Origin: Pirellulaceae bacterium
GTDB taxonomy: Bacteria > Planctomycetota > Planctomycetia > Pirellulales > Pirellulaceae
Direction of reading: 5' to 3'
NCBI GenBank assembly: GCA_028281725.1
Contig: JANQJJ010000493.1
Coordinates: forward strand, 1-39,061
Length of the DNA: 39,061 nt
Under the pieces are notes generated by a model. That model saw only the letters and a list, made by a program, of their open reading frames with translations, did not search any database and was not told the DNA's origin. Of this stretch, positions 29,998 through 39,061 are shown piece by piece. A program made the position numbers and the translations under genes. Position 1 is the first letter of the stretch; each line of letters begins with the position of its first letter.

Positions 29998-32727
29998 GTG
30001 CCGAAACGCATCTACGCGCTAGCCAAAGAACTGAAGATGGACAGCAAGGAACTGGTTGATCTTTGCTCCAAGATTGGGATCCAGAATAAGGGTTCTGCGT
30101 TAGCCAGCCTGGAAGACGACGAAGTCGAGCGCATCGAGAAGTATCTCGCCGGTGGTGAGGCTCAAGATTCTACTGAGGCACCACCAGAATCATCTACGGC
30201 CAGTGAAGCCCCCAGCAGCGCCAAGCCGGCCGCGTCGGGTGCTCCCTTGGCGGGCAGCAGAAAAAGCGCCCCCCCGCCAGTCACGCCGGCCAAGCCCGAG
30301 CCGGAATCGCCTAAGAAGCTCACTCGGGAAGATTATATCTCCCCAGCCGCCTCTGCGGCGGGTCGCGTACGCAGTCTGGATGCCAAGCGAACAGCGAGCA
30401 GCGATAGTTCTTCTGCCGTGGAAGAACGCAAAAAGCCACAACCTCAACAGCGTCGCGAACCGGTCATTAACTTGGCCCGCCTTCCCAAAGGCAATCAGCC
30501 GGTAGTCCCACCTCCGAAGTCGAACGAGCCGGCCCCCCAACGACCGGAGATCCGCTTCACCAAGGACGATATCAGCGGCCAGAAGCAGGGCATGAAGGCG
30601 CCCTTGCAAGATCTGGAAAAACAGCAGCAACAACCGAAGGAATCAGGACGCGGTAAAGGGAAGCCGAAGCAGGCTTCTGCCACACCGGCCGCCGGACCAG
30701 GTGGTCTCAGCCAGTTCACCAAAGCAGCGGCCGACCGCGCCAAAGGGCGCCATCGTCGAACCGAAGACGAGGATGAGAATCGCGGCAAGAAGGGCACTTC
30801 CGGAATCGCGGCGGCTCGCGCCGAACGGCGCCGCCGTGGACGAAGCGGTGGTGTCGAGAGCGATGATGACCGCCGGTCCTATCGCGGCGGCAGACGTCTG
30901 GTCCGCAAGGGAACCAATACCGCAGCGCCTCGCAAAGAAAATGCCGTGCTGGAACTGCCGTGCACGGTGCGCAGTTTTTCGGAAGCCACGGGTGTTCCCG
31001 CCGGACGCGTCCTGGGCACCCTGATGCAGATGGGCCATGGCGTCACGATCAACGCCAATCTGGAAGCAGAAATGGCCGAGTTGCTGGCCGTCGAACTGGG
31101 CGTCGAACTCGAATTCAAGTTGCCTCAGAGCTTGGAGGAAGGCATCATCGACAGTATCGAGGAGACGGAGGATTCAGCGGAGTCGCTCATCACCCGTCCT
31201 CCGATCGTGACCTTTCTCGGCCACGTCGATCACGGAAAGACTTCTTTGCTCGATTACTTGATTGGTACGCGAATCGTCACGGGCGAGGCAGGTGGCATCA
31301 CCCAGCACATCCGAGCCTATCAGGTCGAAAAAGATGGCCGAACAATCTCCTTTGTCGATACACCAGGCCACGAAGCGTTCACTGAAATGCGAGCCCGCGG
31401 TGCCAACGTAACCGATATTGCCGTACTGGTGATCGCCGCCGATGACGGCATCATGCCGCAAACCGAAGAAGCCATCAGTCACGCCAAGGCGGCCGAAGTG
31501 CCTATTGTGGTGGCGCTCAACAAGATTGATTTGGCCGGCGTAGACGCCAATCGCGCGCTAACCCAAATGACCGAACATGGCCTGACGCCCAGTGAATGGG
31601 GGGGCGATGTTGAAGTCGTGCGCACCAGCGCTATCTCTGGCGAAGGCATGGATGAGCTGCTGGAAACCTTGTTGACGGTAGCTGAGCTGCATGATTACCA
31701 GGCGAACCCCGACCGAGCAGCCATCGGTGTTTGCCTGGAAGCAGAACAGGCGTCCGACAAGGGTGTGATTGCCAAGGTCGTCGTTCAGAATGGAACACTG
31801 CATGTCGGAGATATTGTCCTGTGCGGCACCAGCTACGGCCGGGTGAAGGCCATGTACGACACTTTGAATCCTTCTCTGCAAGTAAAATCTGCCGGCCCCT
31901 CAGTACCGATCAATATTACGGGACTCGACTTCGCGCCGGGTGCCGGCGACCGGCTTTACGTCCTCGATAGTATTGCTCAGGCTCGCGAGTTGGCCGAAAC
32001 GCGATCGGACAAGTCGCGGGCCCAGTCGCTCTCCGGCTCGTCGCCCAAAGTCTCGTTTGAGGCCTTTCAAGACCTCTTGCAATCGGGCACGCTGGGGCAG
32101 GTTGAGGAGAAAGTCGAACTCAACCTCATCATTCGTGCGGATGCCCGCGGTAGCTTGGAAGCGATTGAAAAGGAGCTTTCGAAGCTGGAACACCCCGAAG
32201 TCGAAATCCGCGTTCTTCAAAAGAGCGTGGGCGGAATCACGGTAGCCGACGTCACCCTGGCGAGTGCTTCGCAGGCAGTCATCGTAGGTTTCAATGTCAT
32301 ACCGGACGAAAATGCTCGCGGGCTGGCAGACGAACGGAATGTAGAAATCCGTCGCTACGACATCATCTACAAACTGGCCGAGGATATCAAAGCCATTGTC
32401 GAAGGTCGCCTACGGCCCGAAGAACGCGTGGTCGAACTGGGACGCGCGTTGGTCAAAACGGTTTTCAATATCTCCCGCGTCGGAGCGGTGGCGGGTTGCT
32501 ACGTTGCCCAGGGCGCGATCGAACGTGGCTGCCGAATTCGTGTCCATCGCGATGGTCGAACCATCGGCGACTATGCTCTCGACTCACTCAAACGACATAA
32601 GGATGATGTCAAAGAAGTCCCACGTGGAATGGAATGTGGTATCAAACTAGCCGGCTTTAACGACTTAAAACAGGATGATGTACTCGAAGCTTATCGAATC
32701 GAAGAAGTAGCTCGAACACTCGACTAG
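29998..32727 (+). CDS. infB: Translation initiation factor IF-2
   Basis: GTG 29998 (or TTG 29992); [52 protein letters not shown]. Confidence 0.97.
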   Translation: MPKRIYALAKELKMDSKELVDLCSKIGIQNKGSALASLEDDEVERIEKYLAGGEAQDSTEAPPESSTASEAPSSAKPAASGAPLAGSRKSAPPPVTPAKPEPESPKKLTREDYISPAASAAGRVRSLDAKRTASSDSSSAVEERKKPQPQQRREPVINLARLPKGNQPVVPPPKSNEPAPQRPEIRFTKDDISGQKQGMKAPLQDLEKQQQQPKESGRGKGKPKQASATPAAGPGGLSQFTKAAADRAKGRHRRTEDEDENRGKKGTSGIAAARAERRRRGRSGGVESDDDRRSYRGGRRLVRKGTNTAAPRKENAVLELPCTVRSFSEATGVPAGRVLGTLMQMGHGVTINANLEAEMAELLAVELGVELEFKLPQSLEEGIIDSIEETEDSAESLITRPPIVTFLGHVDHGKTSLLDYLIGTRIVTGEAGGITQHIRAYQVEKDGRTISFVDTPGHEAFTEMRARGANVTDIAVLVIAADDGIMPQTEEAISHAKAAEVPIVVALNKIDLAGVDANRALTQMTEHGLTPSEWGGDVEVVRTSAISGEGMDELLETLLTVAELHDYQANPDRAAIGVCLEAEQASDKGVIAKVVVQNGTLHVGDIVLCGTSYGRVKAMYDTLNPSLQVKSAGPSVPINITGLDFAPGAGDRLYVLDSIAQARELAETRSDKSRAQSLSGSSPKVSFEAFQDLLQSGTLGQVEEKVELNLIIRADARGSLEAIEKELSKLEHPEVEIRVLQKSVGGITVADVTLASASQAVIVGFNVIPDENARGLADERNVEIRRYDIIYKLAEDIKAIVEGRLRPEERVVELGRALVKTVFNISRVGAVAGCYVAQGAIERGCRIRVHRDGRTIGDYALDSLKRHKDDVKEVPRGMECGIKLAGFNDLKQDDVLEAYRIEEVARTLD

Positions 32728-32792
32728 CCTCCCGCCCCCAACGTCCGCTTCCTATTCCCAGACCAGCGTTTTCCAAGACCAGGGTTTCATCG

Positions 32793-33224
32793 ATGGCCAG
32801 CCGTCGCATGCTCAAAGCCGCAGAGGCGATTCGAGAAGTCGTTAGCATGGCGATTTTGACGGAAATTCGCGATCCGCGCGTTCAACATGTCACCGTGACC
32901 GGCGTCGAAGTTACCCCCGACATGCGCTCGGCCAAGGTGAAGGTCAGTATTATGGGCGACGAGGGCCGGCAACAGTTGTGCTTGCGTGGCCTGAACAGCT
33001 CGGCAGGATTCTTGCAATCGAAGGTCGCCAAACGGATCGACACTCGGTATACGCCGCGCCTGACGTTTGAATTGGATCCAGGGGTCAAGAAGAGCCTCGA
33101 AGTCGGTCGCATTCTCCATGAATTAGAGCAGGAACGCGAACAACTCGCGGCTGAAAAACAACTCGCATCTGAAAAGCAGCCCCTGGCTGGCGACCTCCCG
33201 TCGCCCAACGAATCGACTGACTGA
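32793..33224 (+). CDS. rbfA: Ribosome-binding factor A
   Basis: [55 protein letters not shown]; downstream of infB. Confidence 0.93.
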   Translation: MASRRMLKAAEAIREVVSMAILTEIRDPRVQHVTVTGVEVTPDMRSAKVKVSIMGDEGRQQLCLRGLNSSAGFLQSKVAKRIDTRYTPRLTFELDPGVKKSLEVGRILHELEQEREQLAAEKQLASEKQPLAGDLPSPNESTD

Positions 33225-33324
33225 GCGACGGGGATCCGGCCAATCGATTTGGCCGGCGGCGGACGCGGACTCAGACCAACTACCCACACCAAGCTTTATC
33301 AAAGACCAACTTCCAAGAACAGCC

Positions 33325-34257
33325 ATGAGTACCAAGAATCGCGGCGATCGTATTCAACTTTTGCACAAAGTCGTCTCCAAACACTTCACCCCCGTAGCCG
33401 CTCCAGAAGATCGATCCGTTCTCGAACACCTGATCTACGCTTGCTGCCTGGAAGACGCCAAATACGAGGCTACCGACGAAGCCTTTCATCGGCTACAAGA
33501 ATCTTACTTCGACTGGAACGAAATCCGCGTGACGACCGTCAGTGAATTGTGCGAAGCACTCCACAATTTGCCCAGCCCGAGCGCAGCGGCGCTGCGAATC
33601 AAGAAGAACCTGCAATCGCTCTTCGAAACCCGCTACAGTTTCGAAATTGATGACATGGTGAAAATGAATCAAGGAAAGGCCGTTCAGGAGCTGGAAAAGC
33701 TAAGCGGCATGACCAAATTTGTCCTCGGCTATGTCACGCAGAATGCACTCGGCGGACACTCGATTCCTGTCAGCGGCTCCATCATGCGAGTCTTGTTGGC
33801 AACCGAGGTAGTATCGGAAGCCGAAGCGGCCAAGGGACTCGCTCCCGGCCTGGAACGAACCGTGTCCAAATCGAAAGGGGCCAGCTTCGCGTCTTGCCTA
33901 CACCAGCTGGGCGTGATGTTCGCCACCACGCCGGGAGGCAAACAGGTCAAAGCGATTATGAAAGAAGCTGGTGCCGCTGAACCCAAGAAGAAAACCAAGG
34001 CTCCGGTCGCCAAGACTCCCGCCGCAAAGAGTTCTGCTGCGAAGAGTCCGGCCAAAAAAGTAGCCGCCTCCAAGGCGACTACTAAAAAGAAAGCGGCTGT
34101 GACCAAAGCAAAAGCAGCTAAGCGCGCGCCCGCTAAAAAGGCCGCTCCGAAGAAGACGGCTACCAAGAAAGCTGCCGCTAAAAAGCCGGCGAAAAAGGCG
34201 GCCGCCAAAAGCACCAAGGCGACTCCCAAGAAGATGTCAAAACGCAAACCACGTTAG
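33325..34257 (+). CDS. EndoIII/HhH-GPD-fold protein with Lys/Ala-rich histone-H1-like C-tail
   Basis: ALHNLPSPSAAALRIKKNLQSLFETRYSFEIDDMVKMNQGKAVQELEKLSGMTKFVLGYVTQNALGGHSIPVSGSIMRVL follows EndoIII layout; tail AAKKPAKKAAAKSTKATPKK. Confidence 0.8.
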   Translation: MSTKNRGDRIQLLHKVVSKHFTPVAAPEDRSVLEHLIYACCLEDAKYEATDEAFHRLQESYFDWNEIRVTTVSELCEALHNLPSPSAAALRIKKNLQSLFETRYSFEIDDMVKMNQGKAVQELEKLSGMTKFVLGYVTQNALGGHSIPVSGSIMRVLLATEVVSEAEAAKGLAPGLERTVSKSKGASFASCLHQLGVMFATTPGGKQVKAIMKEAGAAEPKKKTKAPVAKTPAAKSSAAKSPAKKVAASKATTKKKAAVTKAKAAKRAPAKKAAPKKTATKKAAAKKPAKKAAAKSTKATPKKMSKRKPR

Positions 34258-34323
34258 GTGCATCGCGCGGCGGGGAAGTTTCTCTTACAACTCGAAATAG
34301 TCGACGACGACGGTAGCAACACG

Positions 34324-35073
34324 ATGGCCGGACATTCCCATTGGGCTGGAATCAAACACAAGAAAGCACTCGTTGACAGCAAACGCAGCAAGCTTTGGTC
34401 CAAACTGTCCAAAGCCATTATCGTCGCAGCCAAGCTGGGCGGGGGTGATCCGGACGCCAATGTTCGCCTGCGAACCGCCATCCAAGATGCTAAGTCGCTT
34501 AGCATGCCTCGAGAAAACATCCAGCGGGCCATCAAAAAAGGGACCGGCGAACTCGATGGCGGCAATGTGGAAGAGGCCTTGTACGAAGGCTACGGACCGG
34601 CGGGAGTTGCGGTCATGTGTGACATCATGACGGACAACCGTAACCGGACGGCTCCGGAGATTCGCAAGATATTCGACGTGCACGGCGGCAATCTTGGAGG
34701 AACCGGTTGCGTCGCCTACCTATTTGATCGCAAGGGCATCATCGTCATCGCGGCCGCCGGCGACCGGGAAGAGCAGATTATGGAAATTGCGCTCGAAAAC
34801 GACGCGCAGGACATCCAAACGGTCGACGACCGGATTGAAATCTTCACCGCCCCGGAAGGCTTGACGCAACTGTCCGGTGCGATCGAGCAGGCGGGCATTG
34901 CCATGCAAGTCAGTGAAGTGTCCCGAGTTCCTCAGACCACCGTCGACGTCGACTCCGCGACAGCCAAAATTGCACTCAAACTGCTCGAAACGCTTGAGGA
35001 CCATGATGATGTCCAGAGCGTGGCAACCAACCTGAACTTTGAAAACGAGGCGGTAGCTCAGCTGCTCTCCTAG
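34324..35073 (+). CDS. yebC: YebC/PmpR-family protein
   Basis: MAGHSHWAGIKHKKALVDSKRSKLWSKLSKAIIVAAKLGGGDPDANVRLRTAIQDAKSLSMPRENIQRAIKKGTGE; ATG 34324. Confidence 0.95.
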   Translation: MAGHSHWAGIKHKKALVDSKRSKLWSKLSKAIIVAAKLGGGDPDANVRLRTAIQDAKSLSMPRENIQRAIKKGTGELDGGNVEEALYEGYGPAGVAVMCDIMTDNRNRTAPEIRKIFDVHGGNLGGTGCVAYLFDRKGIIVIAAAGDREEQIMEIALENDAQDIQTVDDRIEIFTAPEGLTQLSGAIEQAGIAMQVSEVSRVPQTTVDVDSATAKIALKLLETLEDHDDVQSVATNLNFENEAVAQLLS

Positions 35074-35243
35074 AAGAGCATTTTTTACTTTTGCTGTCGC
35101 CAGATTTCAGCGAGTTCGCGTTGAAGTACATGGGCGCACCAAGGCCGTGTGGGTGTGCGGACTTGCACGGCAGCGCCAGGCTCAAATTAGCAGCAGGACA
35201 TGCTCCGCCATACTGCGGCCACCCGTGCCCTCCCCCGCCCGGC

Positions 35244-36797
35244 TCACGCGTCCGCCGCAGGTACCGGCTTTTCAACCGCAGCGATTCGGTTAATGGAATT
35301 GAGCATCGCCAGAATGGTCGCCTCAACGGTATCGGTGGACACCCCAACCCCCTTATAGATTTGGCCGTCATGCTCTATCTCCAGCTGAACGTCGCCTTGC
35401 GCGTCCCTCCCCAGCGTCGCACTACGGACACGATAGTCCTTGCATACCACCTGGTAACCGGTCAACCGCTCTACCGCCCAGAAAGCCGCATCAACGGGTC
35501 CGTCCCCCTGCTCGACTTCGGTCGTGTACTCCTGAGCGTTGTGGACTAGAGTCAAACTGACGTGAGGCTGGCGTCCGGTGCCGCTGGCAACCTCGAACCG
35601 CGCTAACGTCCAAGACTCGTCCACTTGCCCGGAAATCTCTTGCTGAATCAGGGCGGCAATATCTCCGTCATAGATTTCTTTCTTCTTGTCGGCTAGTTCC
35701 TTGAAACGGTCGAATACGTGTTGAAGCTGCTCTGCGGTGATACTGAACCCCAACGCGTGAGCCCGATCGGCCAGTGCTGCTCGGCCACTATGCTTGCCAA
35801 GCACCAGATCGGTTTTCGAAAAACCGACATCCTCCGGCCTCATGATCTCGTAGGTACTCGGTTCTTTAAGCATTCCATCTTGGTGGATCCCCGATTCGTG
35901 AGCGAACGCATTGCGGCCCACCACCGACTTGTTGCGTTGCACGTCCATTCCCGTAATCGTGCTCACCAACCGGCTTGTCGGCACCAATCGCCGGGTATCG
36001 ATGCCGGTTTCGCAGCCGAACAATTCCTGACGAGTTTTCAAGGCCATGACCACCTCTTCCAGGGCGCAGTTGCCGGCTCGCTCCCCGATCCCATTGATCG
36101 TACACTCGACCTGTCCGCACCCGGCTTCGACGGCCGCCAATGTGTTGGCCAGGGCTAAACCGAGGTCGTCGTGACAATGCGTACTGAGCACCGCACGGTC
36201 CATATTGGGCACTCGATCCATCAGCGTACCGATGCAGGCCCGCATCTCACTGGGCGTCGTATAGCCCACGGTGTCCGGGATATTGATCGTGGTCGCCCCT
36301 GCCTTGATCGCAGCCTCGACGACGCGGCACAGAAAATCGCGCTCGGTTCTAGCGGCGTCCTCGGGCGAAAACTCGATGTCATCGCAAACCTTGGCTGCTT
36401 GCTTGACCCCTTGAATCGCTCGCTCGACAATCTCGTCTTGCGACATCCTCAACTTGAATTCGCGGTGAATGGCGCTGGTCGCCAAAAAGACGTGGATTCT
36501 CGGCTGCTCAGCTCCCCTGAGCGCCTCCCAGGCGCGATCGATGTCCTTCGGGTTGCAACGCGCCAGTCCGCAAACGGTAGCCCCTCGCACAACTTCGGCG
36601 ATCTCACGTACCGACTCAAAATCACCGGGCGATGCGATTGGGAACCCCGCTTCGATGACGTCCACCCCCAGGTTGACCAGCGCATGAGCCACTTCCAGCT
36701 TCTCAGCCCGGTTCATACTGGCGCCCGGCGATTGCTCGCCGTCGCGCAGAGTCGTGTCGAAAATTCGGATGCGACGTGTGTCGGTTTCACCACTCAT
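35244..36797 (-). CDS. leuA: 2-isopropylmalate synthase
   Basis: [92 protein letters not shown]-terminal regulatory domain. ATG at 36797 preferred. Confidence 0.96.
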   Translation of the reverse strand: MSGETDTRRIRIFDTTLRDGEQSPGASMNRAEKLEVAHALVNLGVDVIEAGFPIASPGDFESVREIAEVVRGATVCGLARCNPKDIDRAWEALRGAEQPRIHVFLATSAIHREFKLRMSQDEIVERAIQGVKQAAKVCDDIEFSPEDAARTERDFLCRVVEAAIKAGATTINIPDTVGYTTPSEMRACIGTLMDRVPNMDRAVLSTHCHDDLGLALANTLAAVEAGCGQVECTINGIGERAGNCALEEVVMALKTRQELFGCETGIDTRRLVPTSRLVSTITGMDVQRNKSVVGRNAFAHESGIHQDGMLKEPSTYEIMRPEDVGFSKTDLVLGKHSGRAALADRAHALGFSITAEQLQHVFDRFKELADKKKEIYDGDIAALIQQEISGQVDESWTLARFEVASGTGRQPHVSLTLVHNAQEYTTEVEQGDGPVDAAFWAVERLTGYQVVCKDYRVRSATLGRDAQGDVQLEIEHDGQIYKGVGVSTDTVEATILAMLNSINRIAAVEKPVPAADA

Positions 36798-36876
36798 GTC
36801 TTTACCTTGCTCTGTTGGTGCTAAACGGATACCGCGCGGCACGCGGCCCCCGATTCTCCAAGCCCCGCAGGAAATG

Positions 36877-36911
36877 AAAAAACCCCGAGGCTCATGGTGA
36901 GCTTCGGGGTT
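36877..36911 (-). terminator. Intrinsic terminator / attenuator in the leuA leader
   Basis: Minus strand aaccccgaagctca-cca-tgagcctcggggtt followed by a T6 tract; 14-bp stem with one mismatch, 80 nt before the leuA ATG. Confidence 0.82.
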
Positions 36912-36949
36912 TGAACTAAGTTTTTGTTGGATCTACGTAGACCGAACCC

Positions 36950-37015
36950 CTACCACTCGCTTTTGGCGAGGGCTAGTAGAAGCAGCCCGGTGAGGGTTCT
37001 TTGGTCTCGTGTCAC
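36950..37015 (-). CDS. leuL: leu operon leader peptide, (V/M)TRDQRTLTGLLLLALAKSEW*
   Basis: GTG ACA CGA GAC CAA AGA ACC CTC ACC GGG CTG CTT CTA CTA GCC CTC GCC AAA AGC GAG TGG TAG; SD AAGGA about 8 nt upstream of GTG; 6 Leu codons of 21; located between a promoter-like sequence and the terminator before leuA. Confidence 0.82.
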   Translation of the reverse strand: MTRDQRTLTGLLLLALAKSEW

Positions 37016-37060
37016 GTACAATTTCCTTGGAATCTGCTGATTCGTGGATCTTTTCAGTAC

Positions 37061-37093
37061 CAAGACGTTAGCCCCCGGCGTCTTGCTCGTCAA
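37061..37093 (-). promoter_or_regulatory. Candidate sigma70-type promoter for leuL-leuA, overlapped by a 7-bp inverted repeat
   Basis: Minus strand TTGACG-17 nt-TAACGT; inverted repeat CAAGACG-N11-CGTCTTG at 37061-37085. Confidence 0.5.
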
Positions 37094-37262
37094 GCCATTT
37101 TTGCGGCTCTTTTAACAACTTTCCGAGTGCTTTGTGCGGAGAAAGTCTTGGCAGCGGGCGGTCGAAAGGATGCCGTCAGCCTGGCTGCCGACGATTCGGC
37201 CCTTGAAAATGGACTCTCCGCAGCATCGCGTCCCGACCTTCCATCCCCCGATGATGACGGCG

Positions 37263-37991
37263 TCAGGCAGACTCTTGAACGTCAGCAACGGGCTGTGCCC
37301 CCATTTTCAAGTGTTTGGGTCTGGGGCAACGATTTTGCGGCAGATTGAGCTGGTGAACTCCGTCTTGGCGAAAGTCATCTTGCCTGGCGAACACTTGCCT
37401 CAGGCGATCCAGACGATCGATCTTTCGAACTAAATCGGCAACATTGGCGGTCTGAAGTTTGCGGTAGACCTTGGCCCGACGCGACTCGATCGTCCTGATA
37501 CTCACATGAAGTCGCAGTGCGGTCTGCTTATTGGGAACCCCTTTGAGGACATAGTCCAAAACATCCAGCTCACGAGGCGTGAGATCTGAGAACAGGCTTT
37601 TCAGCCTCTGGTACTCTTCTTGATTGGCGATGAGCGCCTTGGCTTCCTCAACCAACTCGACAGCGCTGGCTGCCAACTGTTGGCTATCTAGGGGCTTCTC
37701 CAAGACCGAGCCAACGCCGCTGTGCATAAGACTCACCGCATCGGACACGGCAAGAGACGCTCCAGTCACAATCACCAGTTGATGCGGGCGATTGCGGCAA
37801 ATCTCAGCCGCCTTGGGCACCAATGGGCCTTCGAAAGCCGATTGATCCAAAACCAACAAGTTTGCCCAGTCAGAAAACTCATCTACGTCTTTCCAATACT
37901 CAGATGCACGAAACTGCAGCCCGTGAGCGGTCGCCAAATCCTGCCACAACTTCGCCGCCTCCGCATCTACGTCGAATAACATCAAATTCAC
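37263..37991 (-). CDS. FixJ/LuxR-family response regulator
   Basis: Receiver-like N-domain (NLLVLDQSAFEG, VIVTGASL, SVLEKPLD); HTH LTPRELDVLDYVLKGVPNKQTALRLHVSIRTIESRRAKVYRKL. Confidence 0.87.
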   Translation of the reverse strand: MNLMLFDVDAEAAKLWQDLATAHGLQFRASEYWKDVDEFSDWANLLVLDQSAFEGPLVPKAAEICRNRPHQLVIVTGASLAVSDAVSLMHSGVGSVLEKPLDSQQLAASAVELVEEAKALIANQEEYQRLKSLFSDLTPRELDVLDYVLKGVPNKQTALRLHVSIRTIESRRAKVYRKLQTANVADLVRKIDRLDRLRQVFARQDDFRQDGVHQLNLPQNRCPRPKHLKMGAQPVADVQESA

Positions 37992-38156
37992 TTTTCAGCA
38001 CTTTCGTATAAGACCAGATACCAATGATAGACAATTAAATCGGTGAAAAATCAGGCTGTTCATGGGTAAATGCGACATCAGAACGTACAATCCGCAGGTA
38101 TAAACCGCTCATTTTGTTCTGCCTGCTCCCCCTCAAAGAAGCCATCAGGGAGAATC

Positions 38157-38711
38157 ATGGCCTCCAAGCACGACTCGGCTCCGCTCGACGCCACCGGCGA
38201 TTCCCGCAAATGGATCGAGCACATGTACGATGATCTCCATAAAATGGCGTCGTCCTATATGCGTGATGAACAGAACACTATATCTCTCTCGCCAACCGTG
38301 CTGATTCACGAGCTCTACCTGCGGTTACCCGCGGAACAAAATCAAAGCCTGTCGCGAACCCACTTTTTTGCGTTGGCTGCCACTACCATGAGACGCGCGT
38401 TGGTGGATCAAGCGCGTTTTCGAAAGCGGAAAAAGCGAGGCGGCGAGTATTCAAAAAAACAACTTGGCGATTGGGACGCCATTAGTCCGGGCAATAGTGA
38501 CCACGTCTTGGCTGTCGACGAAGCCCTCACGGAGTTGGCCGAATTGGACGCTCGCCAAGCTAGCATCGTTGAAATGCGTTTCTTCGCCGGCATGACGGTG
38601 GCCGAGGTGGCCGAGCATCTGGGCGTTAGCAAACGCACGGTGGAGTCCGACTGGACGATGGCCAAAGCCTGGTTACGACGATGGTTTGATGTCGAAGGCT
38701 CAGATTCTTGA
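38157..38711 (+). CDS. ECF-subfamily RNA polymerase sigma factor
   Basis: MYDDLHKMASSYMRDEQNTISLSPTVLIHELYLRL...RTHFFALAATTMRRALVDQAR; region 4 ELDARQASIVEMRFFAGMTVAEVAEHLGVSKRTVESDWTMAKAWL. Confidence 0.92.
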   Translation: MASKHDSAPLDATGDSRKWIEHMYDDLHKMASSYMRDEQNTISLSPTVLIHELYLRLPAEQNQSLSRTHFFALAATTMRRALVDQARFRKRKKRGGEYSKKQLGDWDAISPGNSDHVLAVDEALTELAELDARQASIVEMRFFAGMTVAEVAEHLGVSKRTVESDWTMAKAWLRRWFDVEGSDS

Positions 38712-39061
38712 CTGCCGATCTCTACCAGCAAGCCAAAGCGATTTTTACCAGCCTACTGGAGCTCGACGACCAGGCGCGTCACGATCGGCTCGAAGAACTT
38801 CGCCAAAGTTCGCCCGAATTAGCCAACGAAGTACGATCACTTCTAGATTATCACACAGCTCAGTCCCTGGTCGTCCCCCAGGCCATCCCCAAAATCCGCA
38901 CGCGCTCGACGCTGAGCACTACCTATCAGGCCCATTCCCTGGCTTGGCTTTACGGCCCGGCGCGCAGCCTGCTAATCGCCCTGCCGCTATTCGTGACGGC
39001 CTGGATCATTTCCTCCGTGGCGGATCAACGGGTTCGGTCCCGTTTGAAGACTTCGGTTGCC
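38708..39061 (+). CDS. N-terminal part of a membrane protein coupled to the sigma factor (3' truncated by window edge)
   Basis: Absent from the ORF track; TTG 38708 overlaps the sigma TGA (TTGA). Reads LTADLYQQAKAIFTSLLELDDQARHDRLEELRQSSPELANEVRSLLDYHTAQS... then TM SLLIALPLFVTAWIISSVA; open to window end. Confidence 0.65.
   Translation, partial: MTADLYQQAKAIFTSLLELDDQARHDRLEELRQSSPELANEVRSLLDYHTAQSLVVPQAIPKIRTRSTLSTTYQAHSLAWLYGPARSLLIALPLFVTAWIISSVADQRVRSRLKTSVA

Noticed and set aside
36881-36911. Hairpin as a plus-strand terminator or tRNA-like structure
   Set aside because: The T-tract lies immediately after the stem only on the minus strand, and no plus-strand gene ends here; no tRNA arms present.

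Overview
The window looks like chromosomal DNA from a Planctomycetes bacterium (inferred from planctomycete-type cytochrome c, paralogous VWA proteins and ECF sigma families). It is gene-dense and mostly housekeeping. Modules are: serC-serA; a zinc-ribbon membrane protein; ruvB; a Tat-signal TIM-barrel isomerase with an apparent frameshift; a J-domain-like TM protein next to a Mg-chelatase/MoxR-type AAA+ ATPase and VWA pair; nnrD-like, ribF and DHH phosphoesterase genes; a cytochrome c/DUF2231-like membrane protein; a minus-strand rpmE / prfA-prmC-glyS cluster; an HD protein; two paralogous VWA membrane proteins; a ketoacyl-synthase-fold protein lacking all catalytic residues; nusA-infB-rbfA; an EndoIII-fold protein with a histone-H1-like tail; yebC; leuA; a LuxR/FixJ-type regulator; and an ECF sigma factor coupled to a truncated membrane protein. 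The most interesting observation is an unannotated 21-codon leader ORF (36950..37015, minus) upstream of leuA, reading (V/M)TRDQRTLTGLLLLALAKSEW. It has a Shine-Dalgarno, four consecutive Leu codons, a downstream intrinsic terminator, a competing antiterminator segment and an upstream promoter with an inverted repeat, which together form a complete candidate leucine attenuator. Other highlights are the KS-fold pseudoenzyme (Cys-His-His replaced by Glu-Gln-Asn) and the EndoIII-fold protein with Lys and Asp lost. No rRNA, tRNA, CRISPR array or transposase was recognised.
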